This document shows positions 46,790-57,474 of a stretch of 64,000 nt of DNA, in pieces (positions within the stretch are counted from its first letter, which is position 1; every line of letters starts with the position of its first letter). Source of the DNA: Climacium dendroides. Its lineage: Eukaryota > Streptophyta > Bryopsida > Hypnales > Climaciaceae. A model generated the notes under the pieces. That model ran no database searches and had not been told where the DNA came from. It saw only the letters and a program-made list of their open reading frames with translations. The stretch spans positions 43,662,555 through 43,726,554 of the forward strand of contig OX467083.1 in NCBI GenBank assembly GCA_950106755.1, given 5' to 3'. The position numbers were made by a program, and so were the translations under genes.

Positions 46790-48062
46790 GTTCTGAATGT
46801 TATAACAAGAATTTTTTTTAAAAGGAATTTTTTTTATATATCTGACCATAGGATCTTACACCCAACTAGTATGAGAATGTGTGGAAAAAATATTAGAATT
46901 TTTTATTGCACAGATTGCAAGATATCTACGTTTGAGGTGGAAAAAACAAGTTTTCTAGCACATTGTGGGATTAATTTTTTGTGAATGAAAACATTTTTAA
47001 CTTATATGTTTTCCACTGTAGGGCTTTGAAATTTAAATCTTCACAGTAAAGAATTAATTTTTCTTGAACATATGTTTTTGGATATTTTTATATTTTTTAA
47101 TGGAAAAAATTGCATTTAGAAATGAATCCTACTAGTTATTTTTTCAAGTACATGCTCAAATTGCCCAAAAAATAAGATTGTGCTTAATTTTCTCATGACA
47201 AATCCAAATGAAATGAATGAAAGCTTATCAAATAGACAAAAGCATAATCTATGAGAAAAAAAAATTGAAATTAAATTCAAACATTTGAAAAAAAATGGCA
47301 TTTGTATAGCAAAGAGTACATAAATTATGAGATGATTTTTTTCAAACCTAAAACCATAGGATCTTACACCTAACTAGTATGAGAATGTGGTCAAAAAATT
47401 TCATGAATGGTGACTGCACTAATTGCAATATATCTTGCATTCAAAGTAAAGAAAACAAGTTCTTCACCACACTATGGGACTACATGTTTCACTTTAAACC
47501 TTCTCAAATCTCAATTGCAATTCTTTGCATTAAAGAGTTTTCAAATTTAAATCTTTATGGTCAAAAATTGAGTGGATGGTCTCTAAAAAAAATTTATATT
47601 TTCTAAAAAACTTCAAAAAATTGTTAAGTACAAATAAGTACACGGTAGAAAGGAAATGTAAATTATGAAAATGTCTAAGATGGAATGAAAAGTTGGTAAT
47701 TATAAAGGTCAAATTGTTCTAGCAACCAAAGTAAACCATTTAAGACTTTCTTGTAGTGAAAAATTGTAAAAATTGCATTCATAATTGAATCCTTAATCTT
47801 ACAATTATTTTTTACCCAAAAGGCTCTAATTGCCTAAAAAAAGATTGTCCATTTTTTTTAATAACAAACCCAAATAAAACAAATCAAAGCTTTGCATGTA
47901 TCCAAAAATATAATCTATGAGGCAAAACAAAATTTAAAAAAAGTTATAATTAAGTTACGATGAAATTTCTTTATTGATCATTTTCCCTTGTTTTAAGCTT
48001 ATTTAAGCACAACTTTCTATCTCAAGCACCGATTAGGAAAAATGATACATTCCTAAAGAAGT
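46790..48062 (+). repeat. two tandem partial copies of dispersed repeat family A
   Basis: Copy one is about 46830-47285 and copy two about 47295-48062, both matching 2735-3450. Shared words include CCATAGGATCTTACACC, AACTAGTATGAG, CATTGTGGGA and CCCTTGTTTT.AGCTTA. No TTAA-CCCT ends are visible, unlike the copy at 2688-3571. Confidence 0.8.
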
Positions 48063-49070
48063 CTCCAATTTTTGGCATTCAAAAAAAGGTTCAACCATAA
48101 TAATGGAAAAAACATGTATTCTTATTTTTATACAGAAAAACATGTGTTCTTATTCTTATAAAAAAAATATTCAATGATAATAAAAATAGTAATGAGTACC
48201 ATACCTCTAGGGCAGCTTTGTCCAAAAATAATTCAAAAAATTGATGGCAAATTATTTTGGAAATTATATCAGGCATTTGGTGTAAAAGAAAGAAATAAAA
48301 TGATAGGAATGGCAAAATATTCAAAAATTATAGCACATGAGCAAAAAATCAAATAAATAAAGACTTCAAAGTGAGAACAAATGTCCATGTATAAGTCCCA
48401 ATCCATCATGTAACCATCTATCATCAAGGAATTGTTTGATGATCAAATGAAGGAATTACTTCATTGAAAGGTGGAAAAATCATTTTTATAATGAAATCCA
48501 TTTTCTGTCATGAATCCTCACGGATATGGAATAATTTGAAGGTGAGAACTTCACTGCTTATTGTTAAAATTTTGTCCATAACTTTTGATTGAAGGCTCAA
48601 AATCTCAAACATATTTTTGGAGATGAAAGCTAGCTTGATATCATACATTAACTTAGTTCAAAGTTGTTTGAAAAATATTATTCTACTAACCGTAGATGAA
48701 GCCTAAAATTCTACTTTATACAAAGTTTCTACTTTTGACTTGACTATGAGCACTTGAACTCTTACTAATCCTAATTTACATACCTATCCCACATGGTTTG
48801 TTTTACCCCCTACCACCCCACTTGTATAAATAGTTTATCTTTTTCATTTCCCAACATACATCAAGTGGCTTTTGAAACTATGCAGAGATGTATGAATGAG
48901 GAGAATACTTGTTAGAATAGATGATTTAGATTAAAGGTTGGATGCAAGGTGAAACTATATTTATTTATTTATCCAAAAAGTCGAATTTCAAAGAAATCAT
49001 TTTCTAGTTCGCAAACCTAAACTTTTCAAATTAATTAATTATTCACTTGGGCATTGGTGAAGCTGCCCTC
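48063..49070. repeat. dispersed repeat fragments before the right arm
   Basis: 48091-48190 repeats the 60-bp AT-rich unit seen at the arm edge. 48570-48790 matches the right arm of the foldback at 32735-32930 (TTTTTGGAGATGAAA, TTAGTTCAAAGTT, ATTCTACTA). The remainder is AT-rich without genes. Confidence 0.6.
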
Positions 49071-49478
49071 AAGGTACAGTATTTCTATTTTTGTAAGGAA
49101 AATGTTTTATTGTTCTTATAAAGGAAAGAATCAATAATAATAAAATAGAATAGATTTCTTTATTCTCATAAAAGAAATTCAACAATACCAAAAAAAAAAA
49201 AAATGGATATTTTTATTCTTATAAAGAAAAAAAACTCAACCATAATAATGAAAAAAATATGTGTTTTTATTGTTATAAAAAATAAATTCAATGATAATAA
49301 AAGAAAGATGGGTAATTTTTTCCTAAATTAAACTCCATAAGGATTAAGGAGTGGTACAAATTTCCAAAATCGTAAAGATGTGTTATAAAATGCAACTTGG
49401 AACAGTAATTTAATGACAACTCTCTAAAATAATCGTAAAAGATCATCCATAAATCATATCCTTAGGATTAGATCAATT

Positions 49479-49770
49479 AGTACACAACCAATATTGTTCA
49501 AAAGAATTTAAAGGCAAACATTGGAAATTCCTTCTAAAATCGATTTTAGATTAAGTATTTGTAGTTTTAACAAGATTTTTTTTAAAAGATCAAAATGTTA
49601 AGTTCTAATCATATATAATTGAATTTTGAAGATTTTTATTCTACTTTTCTATTCAAGTTGTTTGTGAAGGATCATATTTTGAATTGAAAAGGTTTAATTT
49701 TAGAGGCTAGATCTACTAAGACCTATTGATTTGTAGAATAACTGCAAACCAAGGTCTTCAAAATCTATAT
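49479..49770. other. about 290 bp present only in the right arm
   Basis: The flanks match the left arm at about 10045-10060 (GTATTTGTAT and AATTGATCTAATC). The extra DNA has no clear inverted ends or target repeat, so it may be a deletion from the left arm. Confidence 0.6.
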
Positions 49771-50436
49771 CATACAAATACTAAAAAATAAGCATACAAA
49801 TCATCAAATGAAATGATGGATGCAAAAATGCATTTCTATATGCTTGGCATGTATTTGTGTTCCTCTGTTGTTCAAATTTGAATGCCTAGTCTTTTAGGGG
49901 TTACAAAGTTAACTTCCAATAACTTCATTGAGACCCTTTCATATATATTGTGCACAGACCAATTGTCATTGTAGACAATCCACTACATTTTTCATCCACA
50001 AAATGGATGTAAAATTGATGAATCAAAATTTCTAAAGCAATTTTTGGTATTAGCAATAAGAATGAACTATACAAGGTAGAGGTTGTTGTTGCTAATATGA
50101 CAACTTTGCACATAGGATGCCCATCTTTTTCCTATCTTTGTACATAGGACACCCAACTTTGCCCTTTATAAATGACAAGATAAAAATTCCACCTTTTTTT
50201 AAATGTGCAAGAGGAAATGTAGTTGCTAAAATACACCTCATGATTTGGATGTAGATGCACGTGAATTCTAATTTAGATAGTATGTAGTGGACGCTTATTG
50301 GTTCCTAAAGTACAACATGTACATTCCTTGTACAATCCTAGAAGCTTATATTGGATTCAAACTGATTTTTGGGCCGAAGATCTTTGATAGACCCAAGTAG
50401 AATCTTTGATAGAACCAAGTGGAATCCAATCATGAT

Positions 50437-50647
50437 CATAGTCCGGGGAGATTTTTAGCTTAACCAGCTAAAATCCTACATTTTCTGAGACCAAACGACT
50501 GCTTGAAGCATTCTCTCAGCTAGACCTTTATAAAATAGAGAATATTCTCTGATTTTCCTCTTAAATGATAGGGTTTTTTCCGAAGATTTTGAAATCCATT
50601 CGGAAATTCTCAAAATCAACCGAAATGCCGGTACTCCCAGTACATTG
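50437..50647. mobile_element. hAT-type MITE, 211 bp, only in the right arm
   Basis: The ends are CATAGTCCGGGGAG and, reversed, CAATGTACTGGGAG (10 of 14 identical). An 8-bp target duplication ATCATGAT flanks it at 50429-50436 and 50648-50655. The left arm has the intact empty site (single ATCATGAT at 9295-9302). hAT elements make 8-bp duplications. A 64-codon open frame overlaps it and is not a gene. Confidence 0.85.
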
Positions 50648-51508
50648 ATCATGATGTAAACAAAGTGCAATTTTGATACATATGAAGTGGAAGGTCAATT
50701 ATAGATTCACAAACTTAAAACAAGAATATAACTCTTCAAAGTCACAATTTGGGCCTCCTACTCAAATCACACATTTGCAAGAATAAAGTATCGGTATACA
50801 AAAATATGATGCAGCTGCGTGTCAAGTAAACGAATGAAGCTGCAGTTGATCAAACCATTCTACAAAACCTAAACTTGAAAGCATCGTCCAAGTACTAATT
50901 GTATAACTAGTTTTCAATATTTTTCAAAAGCACCAACTACAAACCGATACAGTATATTCAAAATAATTTCAACTTTGAGCAACAAAAGCTGAAAATCTAG
51001 TGGACTTTCGGCAAAAACGTGCTTTGCAAAAAAATTCTCTGACTTATACAGTCAGTGGAAAGACAGGGCATACACAGTGCACAGGGAAAGAGTTTCAACA
51101 CAATCATTGGCACGTCGTTTCCGGGTACGAGTCCTTTCAGCATGAGTCATTTCAACGCAAAAACATAACACCCAGCAAGCTGACTTCAGAAATAAAAGCT
51201 CAGAAAAGCTCAAACGTAACTGAATACAGACATGCCAAACACGATACTATCCAAGAACAGGAGCACAGAAAGGATAGTAGAAACAACAAACGATGACGAG
51301 GGAAGTACAAATGGACGCAGTCCAATGAAAGTAAGAAACATAAGCAAATACAACAAATACAATGCAATTCAGAACCCATGCATTTGTGCTGCAGCAGCAA
51401 CAACACCACAGTTCACAGCACCAGAATATAATCACAGGAAGTAGACAACGACCACTGCACTAATGCTAGCCCCCAAGCTAAAAAATCATTTGCAAAGTAA
51501 GACCCACC

Positions 51509-51758
51509 AAAACACTTGTCCCTGAACACTCAACACAATCTCAGACAGTGGAAGGTAGCAACTCCACAACTTTCACCAACACACTTCATGCTCAAAAAGA
51601 ACCAAGTGAACAACTGACCCAACATCAAAACCAAAACACTTGTTCCCCAACACTCAACACAATCACAGACACTGGAACGTACCAACTCCACAACTTCCAC
51701 GAACACAATTCATGCTCAAAAACACCCCCCAAGTGAACAAAGAACCCAACATCAAAAC
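51509..51758 (-). repeat. 124-bp tandem duplication just beyond the 3'UTR of copy 2
   Basis: Units 51509-51632 and 51633-51758 both start AAAACACTTGT and are about 85% alike. The left arm has a single unit at about 8305-8425. Confidence 0.9.
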
Positions 51759-51817
51759 AAAAAAACATAGCACACACATACACCAGAATCCCAACATCAT
51801 GTGAATATACGTGGAAC

Positions 51818-51823
51818 TTTATT
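51818..51823 (-). terminator. canonical polyadenylation signal of copy 2
   Basis: AATAAA on the minus strand at the position equivalent to 8230-8235 in the left arm. Confidence 0.5.
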
Positions 51824-52526
51824 AAAGATAAAGAGGCGCTGGGAAACACCAGCACAGCACATTCAGTCAAGCAACATCTGGTGAGGATCACAAGTGACAC
51901 ACGACCCAAAAAAAATTATCATACAGTCAACCTAGGCTACTACGCTATAGAAGGACTAATGCACTCCACTCTCCTCTCGTCCTACTCTTTTTGGTATTTT
52001 CTGGTGCCGGCCCTGAGCACGCAAAACACTCCTGGCGAAATGCTCACCTACAATGCCCAGGAGCGAAAAGCAGCGCTCTCGGGCTCCGGTCTTACCAGCC
52101 ATCTCGGCACCGCGGTTCCTTTTAAACGCGCTCTCCCAGGACATGGGGTGATATGGAAACCCTAAAAACTGTTCACAGAAAAAAACACTAACCCAACGCT
52201 CTCCAACCATCGCTTCCGACAGACACGAGAGCTGCGCTCAAGGCTTCCCATATCACACAATGTCCCAGCAGAACATCCTACCCTAGCCTATCATCGGCAA
52301 TGCTACAGCGTACCCAACGGTCAACCTACCGGGATCAGACCACCCCCACCCCCACCCCCTCCCCTCCAATTAGGCTACTACCGCAATGCGCTCTATTCAC
52401 AGAATGTCATGAAATGTAGTCCTGCTGCATCTCCCCTCCTCTCCTCTCCTGGGGCCTCTCCTCCGGGCGGGGGAATCACGGGGTCGAACACCTCCAAATT
52501 ACAATACAAATCGAGAACAACCCCTC
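51824..52526 (-). other. 3' untranslated region of poly(A) polymerase copy 2
   Basis: No difference from the left-arm 3'UTR was found when aligned line by line. Confidence 0.6.
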
Positions 52527-54317
52527 TCAACTCTCCGAACGAAGCTCCACCCTTACCCTTTTCAAAGAAACCGGACCGGGACCCAGAAGCACGTTCTCGG
52601 CACCCCGCTTGCTCGCCTCGGGCACCGCAAGCTCCGCCTCCTCACGCACTTCCGGAACCTTCACCTCGCTCGGGGGCGTACCAGAAACCACGGCCCTCGC
52701 GCTCGCCTCCGGAGACTCCACCGACTGCACGCTCTCCACGCCCACACCGACACCCACACCGGGAACCAACACCGCTCCCGAACCAGAACCCGTCCCAGAA
52801 CCCGAACGAGCCCGACCGCCCAAGCTCGCAGCCCTCGGAGCCCTCACCGGACGGACCCCGTCGGGAAACACGTACGCAGGAATCTGCTTCGGCTTCACGT
52901 GCGACACGTGCAGACGCATGCTCGGCTTCCACAGCATGTACAGGAACACAGAATGCTTGAACTCCGCGATGGTGTGCACCATGTCGAACGGCGCAGAAGG
53001 CGTCTGCGTGCCCTGCTTACGCTGCAGCGCCACGAAAAACGAGCAAACCGGAGCCTTCTTGCTCGCGTCGTGGAAACCGTTCGGGTGCGGGTGGCACTGC
53101 AGCAGACCCTGCGTGTCCTTCTCCACCTTCAATATCAGCTGACGCAGACGAGACTCCACCCAACCCTTCCAGATGCGCATCTCCTCCTCGTCGCCCGCCC
53201 AGATGTCGATCTGCAGGTAGTTCTTGTAGCTCTCGAAGAACGGGAACGGGGCGAACAGCTTCGCCCAGTCCGCGGCCTTCGCGTCCAGCGAGTCGCACAC
53301 GCCGTCGCCCCGCTTGAACTCCTCCGTCATCACGCGCAGCGTGCTGCTCGACACGTTGAAGCTCGAGTTCTGGCAAGGGTACGTGGGCGTGATGATGGGC
53401 ATCAGGTGCGACCGGTCGCGCGGGTTCTTCCGCGGATCCCACACAGGAAGACCCAGAGAACCCTCCTCGATCTCACACAGCATCACGGGGTTAGGCCAGC
53501 GCCACTGCTTGTACACCCGGAAGAACCTCGACAACAGCACGCTCGGAACTGCGTTAGGGTATAATTGGCAAATGCGAGCCACAAGCAAAGCCCAGTTAAC
53601 ACCTCCCAGAAAACCGATCACATTGGAATAAACCCCGCGCCTCTTGGCCCACAGCTTCACGTACCTCAGGGTGGTCCGGAAGTGCTCCATGTTCGGCACC
53701 AGACGCAAAATGCGGTCCGTCACGCGGCAACCATTCAGGCTCCGCACGCTCTGCTCGTCCACATTCTGCAAAATGCTGTCCTGCAAAATGTCAAGCTCCT
53801 CCGGAACCACCCACACAGGCAGACGCGCGTACAGCAGGTCGATCGGGATGCCGTGGAACTCGAAGCTCATCACAGGCACATGCGCGTCAGGCACCGTGTG
53901 CAGCTCCGTCACGCCCTCCGTCCGCGACAGAAGCTCGTGCAGCTCCACGAAGAAGTCCTCCTCGCGCGTCACGTACCGCGGACCCACGCACAGCGTGTCG
54001 ATGTCGGCGCCCGGACCGTGCACGCCCAGGCGGTACGAGCCGAACGTGAAGATCTTGCACCGCGCCTCGCGCACCACCTCGTCGTGCAGACCCTTGTTGC
54101 GGCTCACCTGCTTCACCCACACGTTCACCAGCTCGTCCAGGCGACCCAGCACCTCCTCGCGACGCACCGACTCCTCGCGGCTGCCCTGCAGCGCCAGCGA
54201 CGAGACGCACTCCTCGAGCTGCTTGGTGGCGACGAAGTCCGACTCGGTGGGATCGGACGTGGAGATCGGCTCCGTCACGCCCAGGTAGCGAGGAGGCGGC
54301 TGCTGCTGACCCTCCAT
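52527..54317 (-). CDS. PAPS: canonical nuclear-type poly(A) polymerase, copy 2 (intronless)
   Basis: Encodes a 596-residue protein identical to copy 1, starting at the matching ATG (MEGQQQPPPR). All features are shared: FGS at 92-94, catalytic Asp105, Asp107 and Asp160, the NSSFNVSSSTLRVMTEEF hallmark, and the basic KRVRVEL near the end. The translations of every overlapping frame on both strands also agree, so the DNA appears identical through the CDS. Three substitutions lie within the 30 bases before the ATG. Both copies look functional. With the first copy it forms a convergent pair about 45 kb apart, flanking the apyrase gene. Confidence 0.95.
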   Translation of the reverse strand: MEGQQQPPPRYLGVTEPISTSDPTESDFVATKQLEECVSSLALQGSREESVRREEVLGRLDELVNVWVKQVSRNKGLHDEVVREARCKIFTFGSYRLGVHGPGADIDTLCVGPRYVTREEDFFVELHELLSRTEGVTELHTVPDAHVPVMSFEFHGIPIDLLYARLPVWVVPEELDILQDSILQNVDEQSVRSLNGCRVTDRILRLVPNMEHFRTTLRYVKLWAKRRGVYSNVIGFLGGVNWALLVARICQLYPNAVPSVLLSRFFRVYKQWRWPNPVMLCEIEEGSLGLPVWDPRKNPRDRSHLMPIITPTYPCQNSSFNVSSSTLRVMTEEFKRGDGVCDSLDAKAADWAKLFAPFPFFESYKNYLQIDIWAGDEEEMRIWKGWVESRLRQLILKVEKDTQGLLQCHPHPNGFHDASKKAPVCSFFVALQRKQGTQTPSAPFDMVHTIAEFKHSVFLYMLWKPSMRLHVSHVKPKQIPAYVFPDGVRPVRAPRAASLGGRARSGSGTGSGSGAVLVPGVGVGVGVESVQSVESPEASARAVVSGTPPSEVKVPEVREEAELAVPEASKRGAENVLLGPGPVSLKRVRVELRSES

Positions 54318-54374
54318 CCCGCCCCGCCCCGCCCCGTCCCGTCCCGCGACGCTCACTCGCAGAGCATGCAAGCA

Positions 54375-54410
54375 CTAACCCTAACCCCAACCCCAACCCC
54401 CAATCCCCAA
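54375..54410 (-). repeat. telomere-like short repeats in the 5' leader of copy 2
   Basis: On the plus strand CTAACC, CTAACCCC, AACCCC and AACCCCC units; one unit longer than in copy 1. Confidence 0.6.
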
Positions 54411-54460
54411 CGAATGTCACTCCTCCGCCCAAGAACCACACAGACCCACGGAAAAATTCG

Positions 54461-54469
54461 AAACCCTAA
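54461..54469 (+). promoter_or_regulatory. telo-box upstream of poly(A) polymerase copy 2
   Basis: AAACCCTAA, about 144 bp before the ATG on the opposite strand; counterpart of 5553-5561. Confidence 0.55.
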
Positions 54470-54530
54470 TTCTGCCCCGAAGCGCCTTCCGCAACGTCTT
54501 CGACTTCGCGTTGGCGCTCCTGCTCTGTCG

Positions 54531-54566
54531 GGCGATGGCGATGGCGATGGCGGTGGCGATGGCGGG
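54531..54566 (+). repeat. GGCGAT hexanucleotide microsatellite
   Basis: About five to six GGCGAT/GGCGGT units in the upstream region of copy 2. The left arm has only a trace of it (CGCCATCGCC on the other strand). Confidence 0.8.
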
Positions 54567-54659
54567 GGAGCCTGAGTGCTCCCTCCGTGGGGCAAGTAGG
54601 CCCTTGAACTCGCACGAGGACGACGACCTACAGAGGAGGCCTTGAAGGGGCCATTCTAC

Positions 54660-57460
54660 GTCGGATTCGCGACGCTCGCAAGTTTCGAAGAAAGAAATTT
54701 ATGGAGCTGGTACTTGTGGAGGCGTTCTCATCAATGAGGGAACCTAAATGCCCAAGGCCTTTTTTGAGCTTCTAGGAATTTGCTCTAAATGGAATAAAAA
54801 TTCAACATTTCAATAAGTTGCATCAGTCTTTTCTGAGGTGTGACCGGACAAATTCAAACTTGACGTGTTGGAGATCACGTCGGAGAAGGAAACACATCAA
54901 TATCACTTATGAATTGAAAGATGATAATGTGCGATCATGAGGGGTGCGAAAATTGCAGTATTGATTTGAAGTCATTCAATCTTCTTTTTACATGTCTTAT
55001 GTAAATTGTTGGTCACCGAAAAAGCATAGTCAATTATTTTCAGAATCGGAGTTTCGATGCTAGAATTAAACTTCTAAAATAATTTTTGAAGAATGTTAAA
55101 TACTAAAATTAGCAATTTGGTTTGGTTTTATTTAACTTCAAAGTACTTTGAATACCCACATTTGGTGCCTTGGACATTTAGGGGTTGAAATGGATTTGGG
55201 GATGGTGGAATAAGTATAGCTAAAAAGAAAGTTATTTTATTTCTTAAATTACTTTAGATAGTTTTATAAATTTAATTTCAATATTATATGTGATAAAATT
55301 ATATTTTGTTAATAAATCTTCAGGGTGATTTAAAATGTGCTTCTTATGTTTTCTATGAAGATTGAAGTTATAAAGAAGCACCTTGTTTTGCATTTAAAAC
55401 CAGAAATTCATGTACGAATTTTTATTTAGTAATTAAATATATAAATGATTTATAGATTTTTTATATTTCTCTCTCTATATTTTTTGTTGATAAATTCAAT
55501 ATCTTTCCATCAATTTTTTTAACTAATGACCTTCTACTTTATAGTTGTTATCTTCTGTTATATATATTTGCTACTTTTATTTTGAATTTGGTACCTTTTG
55601 TTTTATATTTGCTACTTTTACTTTATTTTTGCTACTTTTACTTTATATTTGCATTAAAATAATTATGATAGTTTTTAAGACAAAGAAATAGCTAGCTACA
55701 TTATTGTTACTAATTGTTTTTAATCTAAAGTCCCTAAATTCCTTTGGGAGACTTCAAATAGGCTTGTGTGATCTACTATTTGACCAACTGTGAGATAAAA
55801 TCATTTGTTTTGAAATGAATAAGAATTGTTTTACCACTTTTAATCCATTTTTATTTTTTATCATATTAAATTAAGTTTTAAGAGTCTAAATTGTTTTTTA
55901 AATGATACCATTTTTAATATTGACTTATTAAATACTATTGGAATATTATTTATAAAATATAAATCATTTTTTGAATAATATAGTTTTTAATAAATACTTA
56001 TTAAATATTATTGTTCATGAAATTATGAAATTCTATATAGATATAAACTATAGTATAAAGTCAAAGTAAATTGGTTGATATTATAATATAATAAATAAAA
56101 TATATATATTTGGAAAAAAAATTGTATATCACAAGGTCACAAATAGGTGTACTTATCTTAATCCCTTGAAACACTTGTATTGTTAATTAGTATACGATGG
56201 ATGACTTCTTGAGTCCTATAGGACACAAAAACAAGTTTTTTTTAACCTTCCTTTTTGGAGCTACTTGAAAGCATTTGCATGCAATGGTTTAAAAAACTCC
56301 TCCATAATGGTATTATTGACTTTTCTACAAAAACATATCTTTAATCCATATACTACCTTGTAGTGTATGTTCACCATTTTCTTGTTCTAAATATAAATTT
56401 TATTTATGAAAATATTCTTTTGGAATTGAGCCTAACTAATTAAATGAAATTTACCACAATTAATTTCTTAGACAATTTGAAACCTTGGAAAATTCTAAAA
56501 TTCATAATTTTCTTGCATTTTGAACTTTGGTCTTTTCTTAATGGTTTGATACTTTGGTATATACCATGATGTTCTAACCTATTATATACACCTATGATAG
56601 GAAATTTATGACTTATGGTAGATTTTTTATTCTATCTCTATGGAATAAATATAATCTTTTTTTCCATATAGTTGCAAAATGGAAGCATAAAGAATGAAGG
56701 ATTTTGAAATGTCAAAAGTAGCAAGAAAAACATCTAATTGTGAACCTCCTACTTAATGCTTCTCAAACACTCATAACTTCTTCAATTGATAAAAAATTTT
56801 AACGACACAAACTAAACTAGTATATGCAACCGTTTGATCTTAAAAATTGGAAATGGACATTGTAGAAGAAGAAACATGCCCCAAAAGTTTATAGTAACCC
56901 AAAGGATTCTTGATTTTGAACTTTGAATGACTCCCAAACATTCAAAACAACTTCGATTAACATGAAATTTTTAATTCAAGAACAAGACTTCAAGGGAAAT
57001 CTTATCCAACAAAGTTGATAGAAAACAAGCAATTGATGAAAGAGATACAAACCCCCAAAGTTGTTGCCATCAAAATGCAATTTGGTGAACTCAAATTGAA
57101 ACGGGGAACTTTAAATGGCTCTAAAAAAATTAGCACATCTAGGATTGGTTTGAAAATCTTATTATACAAACTTGAAAAGAGAATGCAGATTTTCAAACAA
57201 GTTTTTTTAAATTTGGATGTTGGATGGAAAAATTACAACACTTTGAATTGAACTTCCAAACTATATGGGGATTTTTTTTGGTCCCCTAGAGTGCTTAGGG
57301 GGATATACAGAGTTTAAATATAAATGACAATCAATTGTACAATCTTGAAAACAAATCATTACAAATTATAGTTAATCCTTTAAGGCCTGCACATCCAAAA
57401 GAAGATGTATTTTGGTCAACTATAGTCATGAGATTTTTCATTTTTAAGCAATTTGCCTTG
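54660..57460. other. gene-free AT-rich stretch
   Basis: No supported gene. A short repeat of about 21 bp with ATTTGCTACTTTTACTTTAT occurs about four times at 55560-55655. The 78-codon frame at 57015 and the 77-codon frame at 57335 have no recognisable motif. Confidence 0.4.
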
Positions 57461-57474
57461 TGTAGTGTAAATAG

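Larger units (their letters stand above)
49071..54650 (-). repeat. right arm of the large inverted duplication (partner 5390-10444)
   Basis: Aligns in reverse complement with the left arm. It is longer because of a 211-bp MITE (50437-50647), an extra block of about 290 bp (49479-49770) and a 124-bp tandem duplication (51509-51758). It also lacks the four-fold 49-bp expansion and a 16-bp segment present near 8683 in the left arm. Confidence 0.95.
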
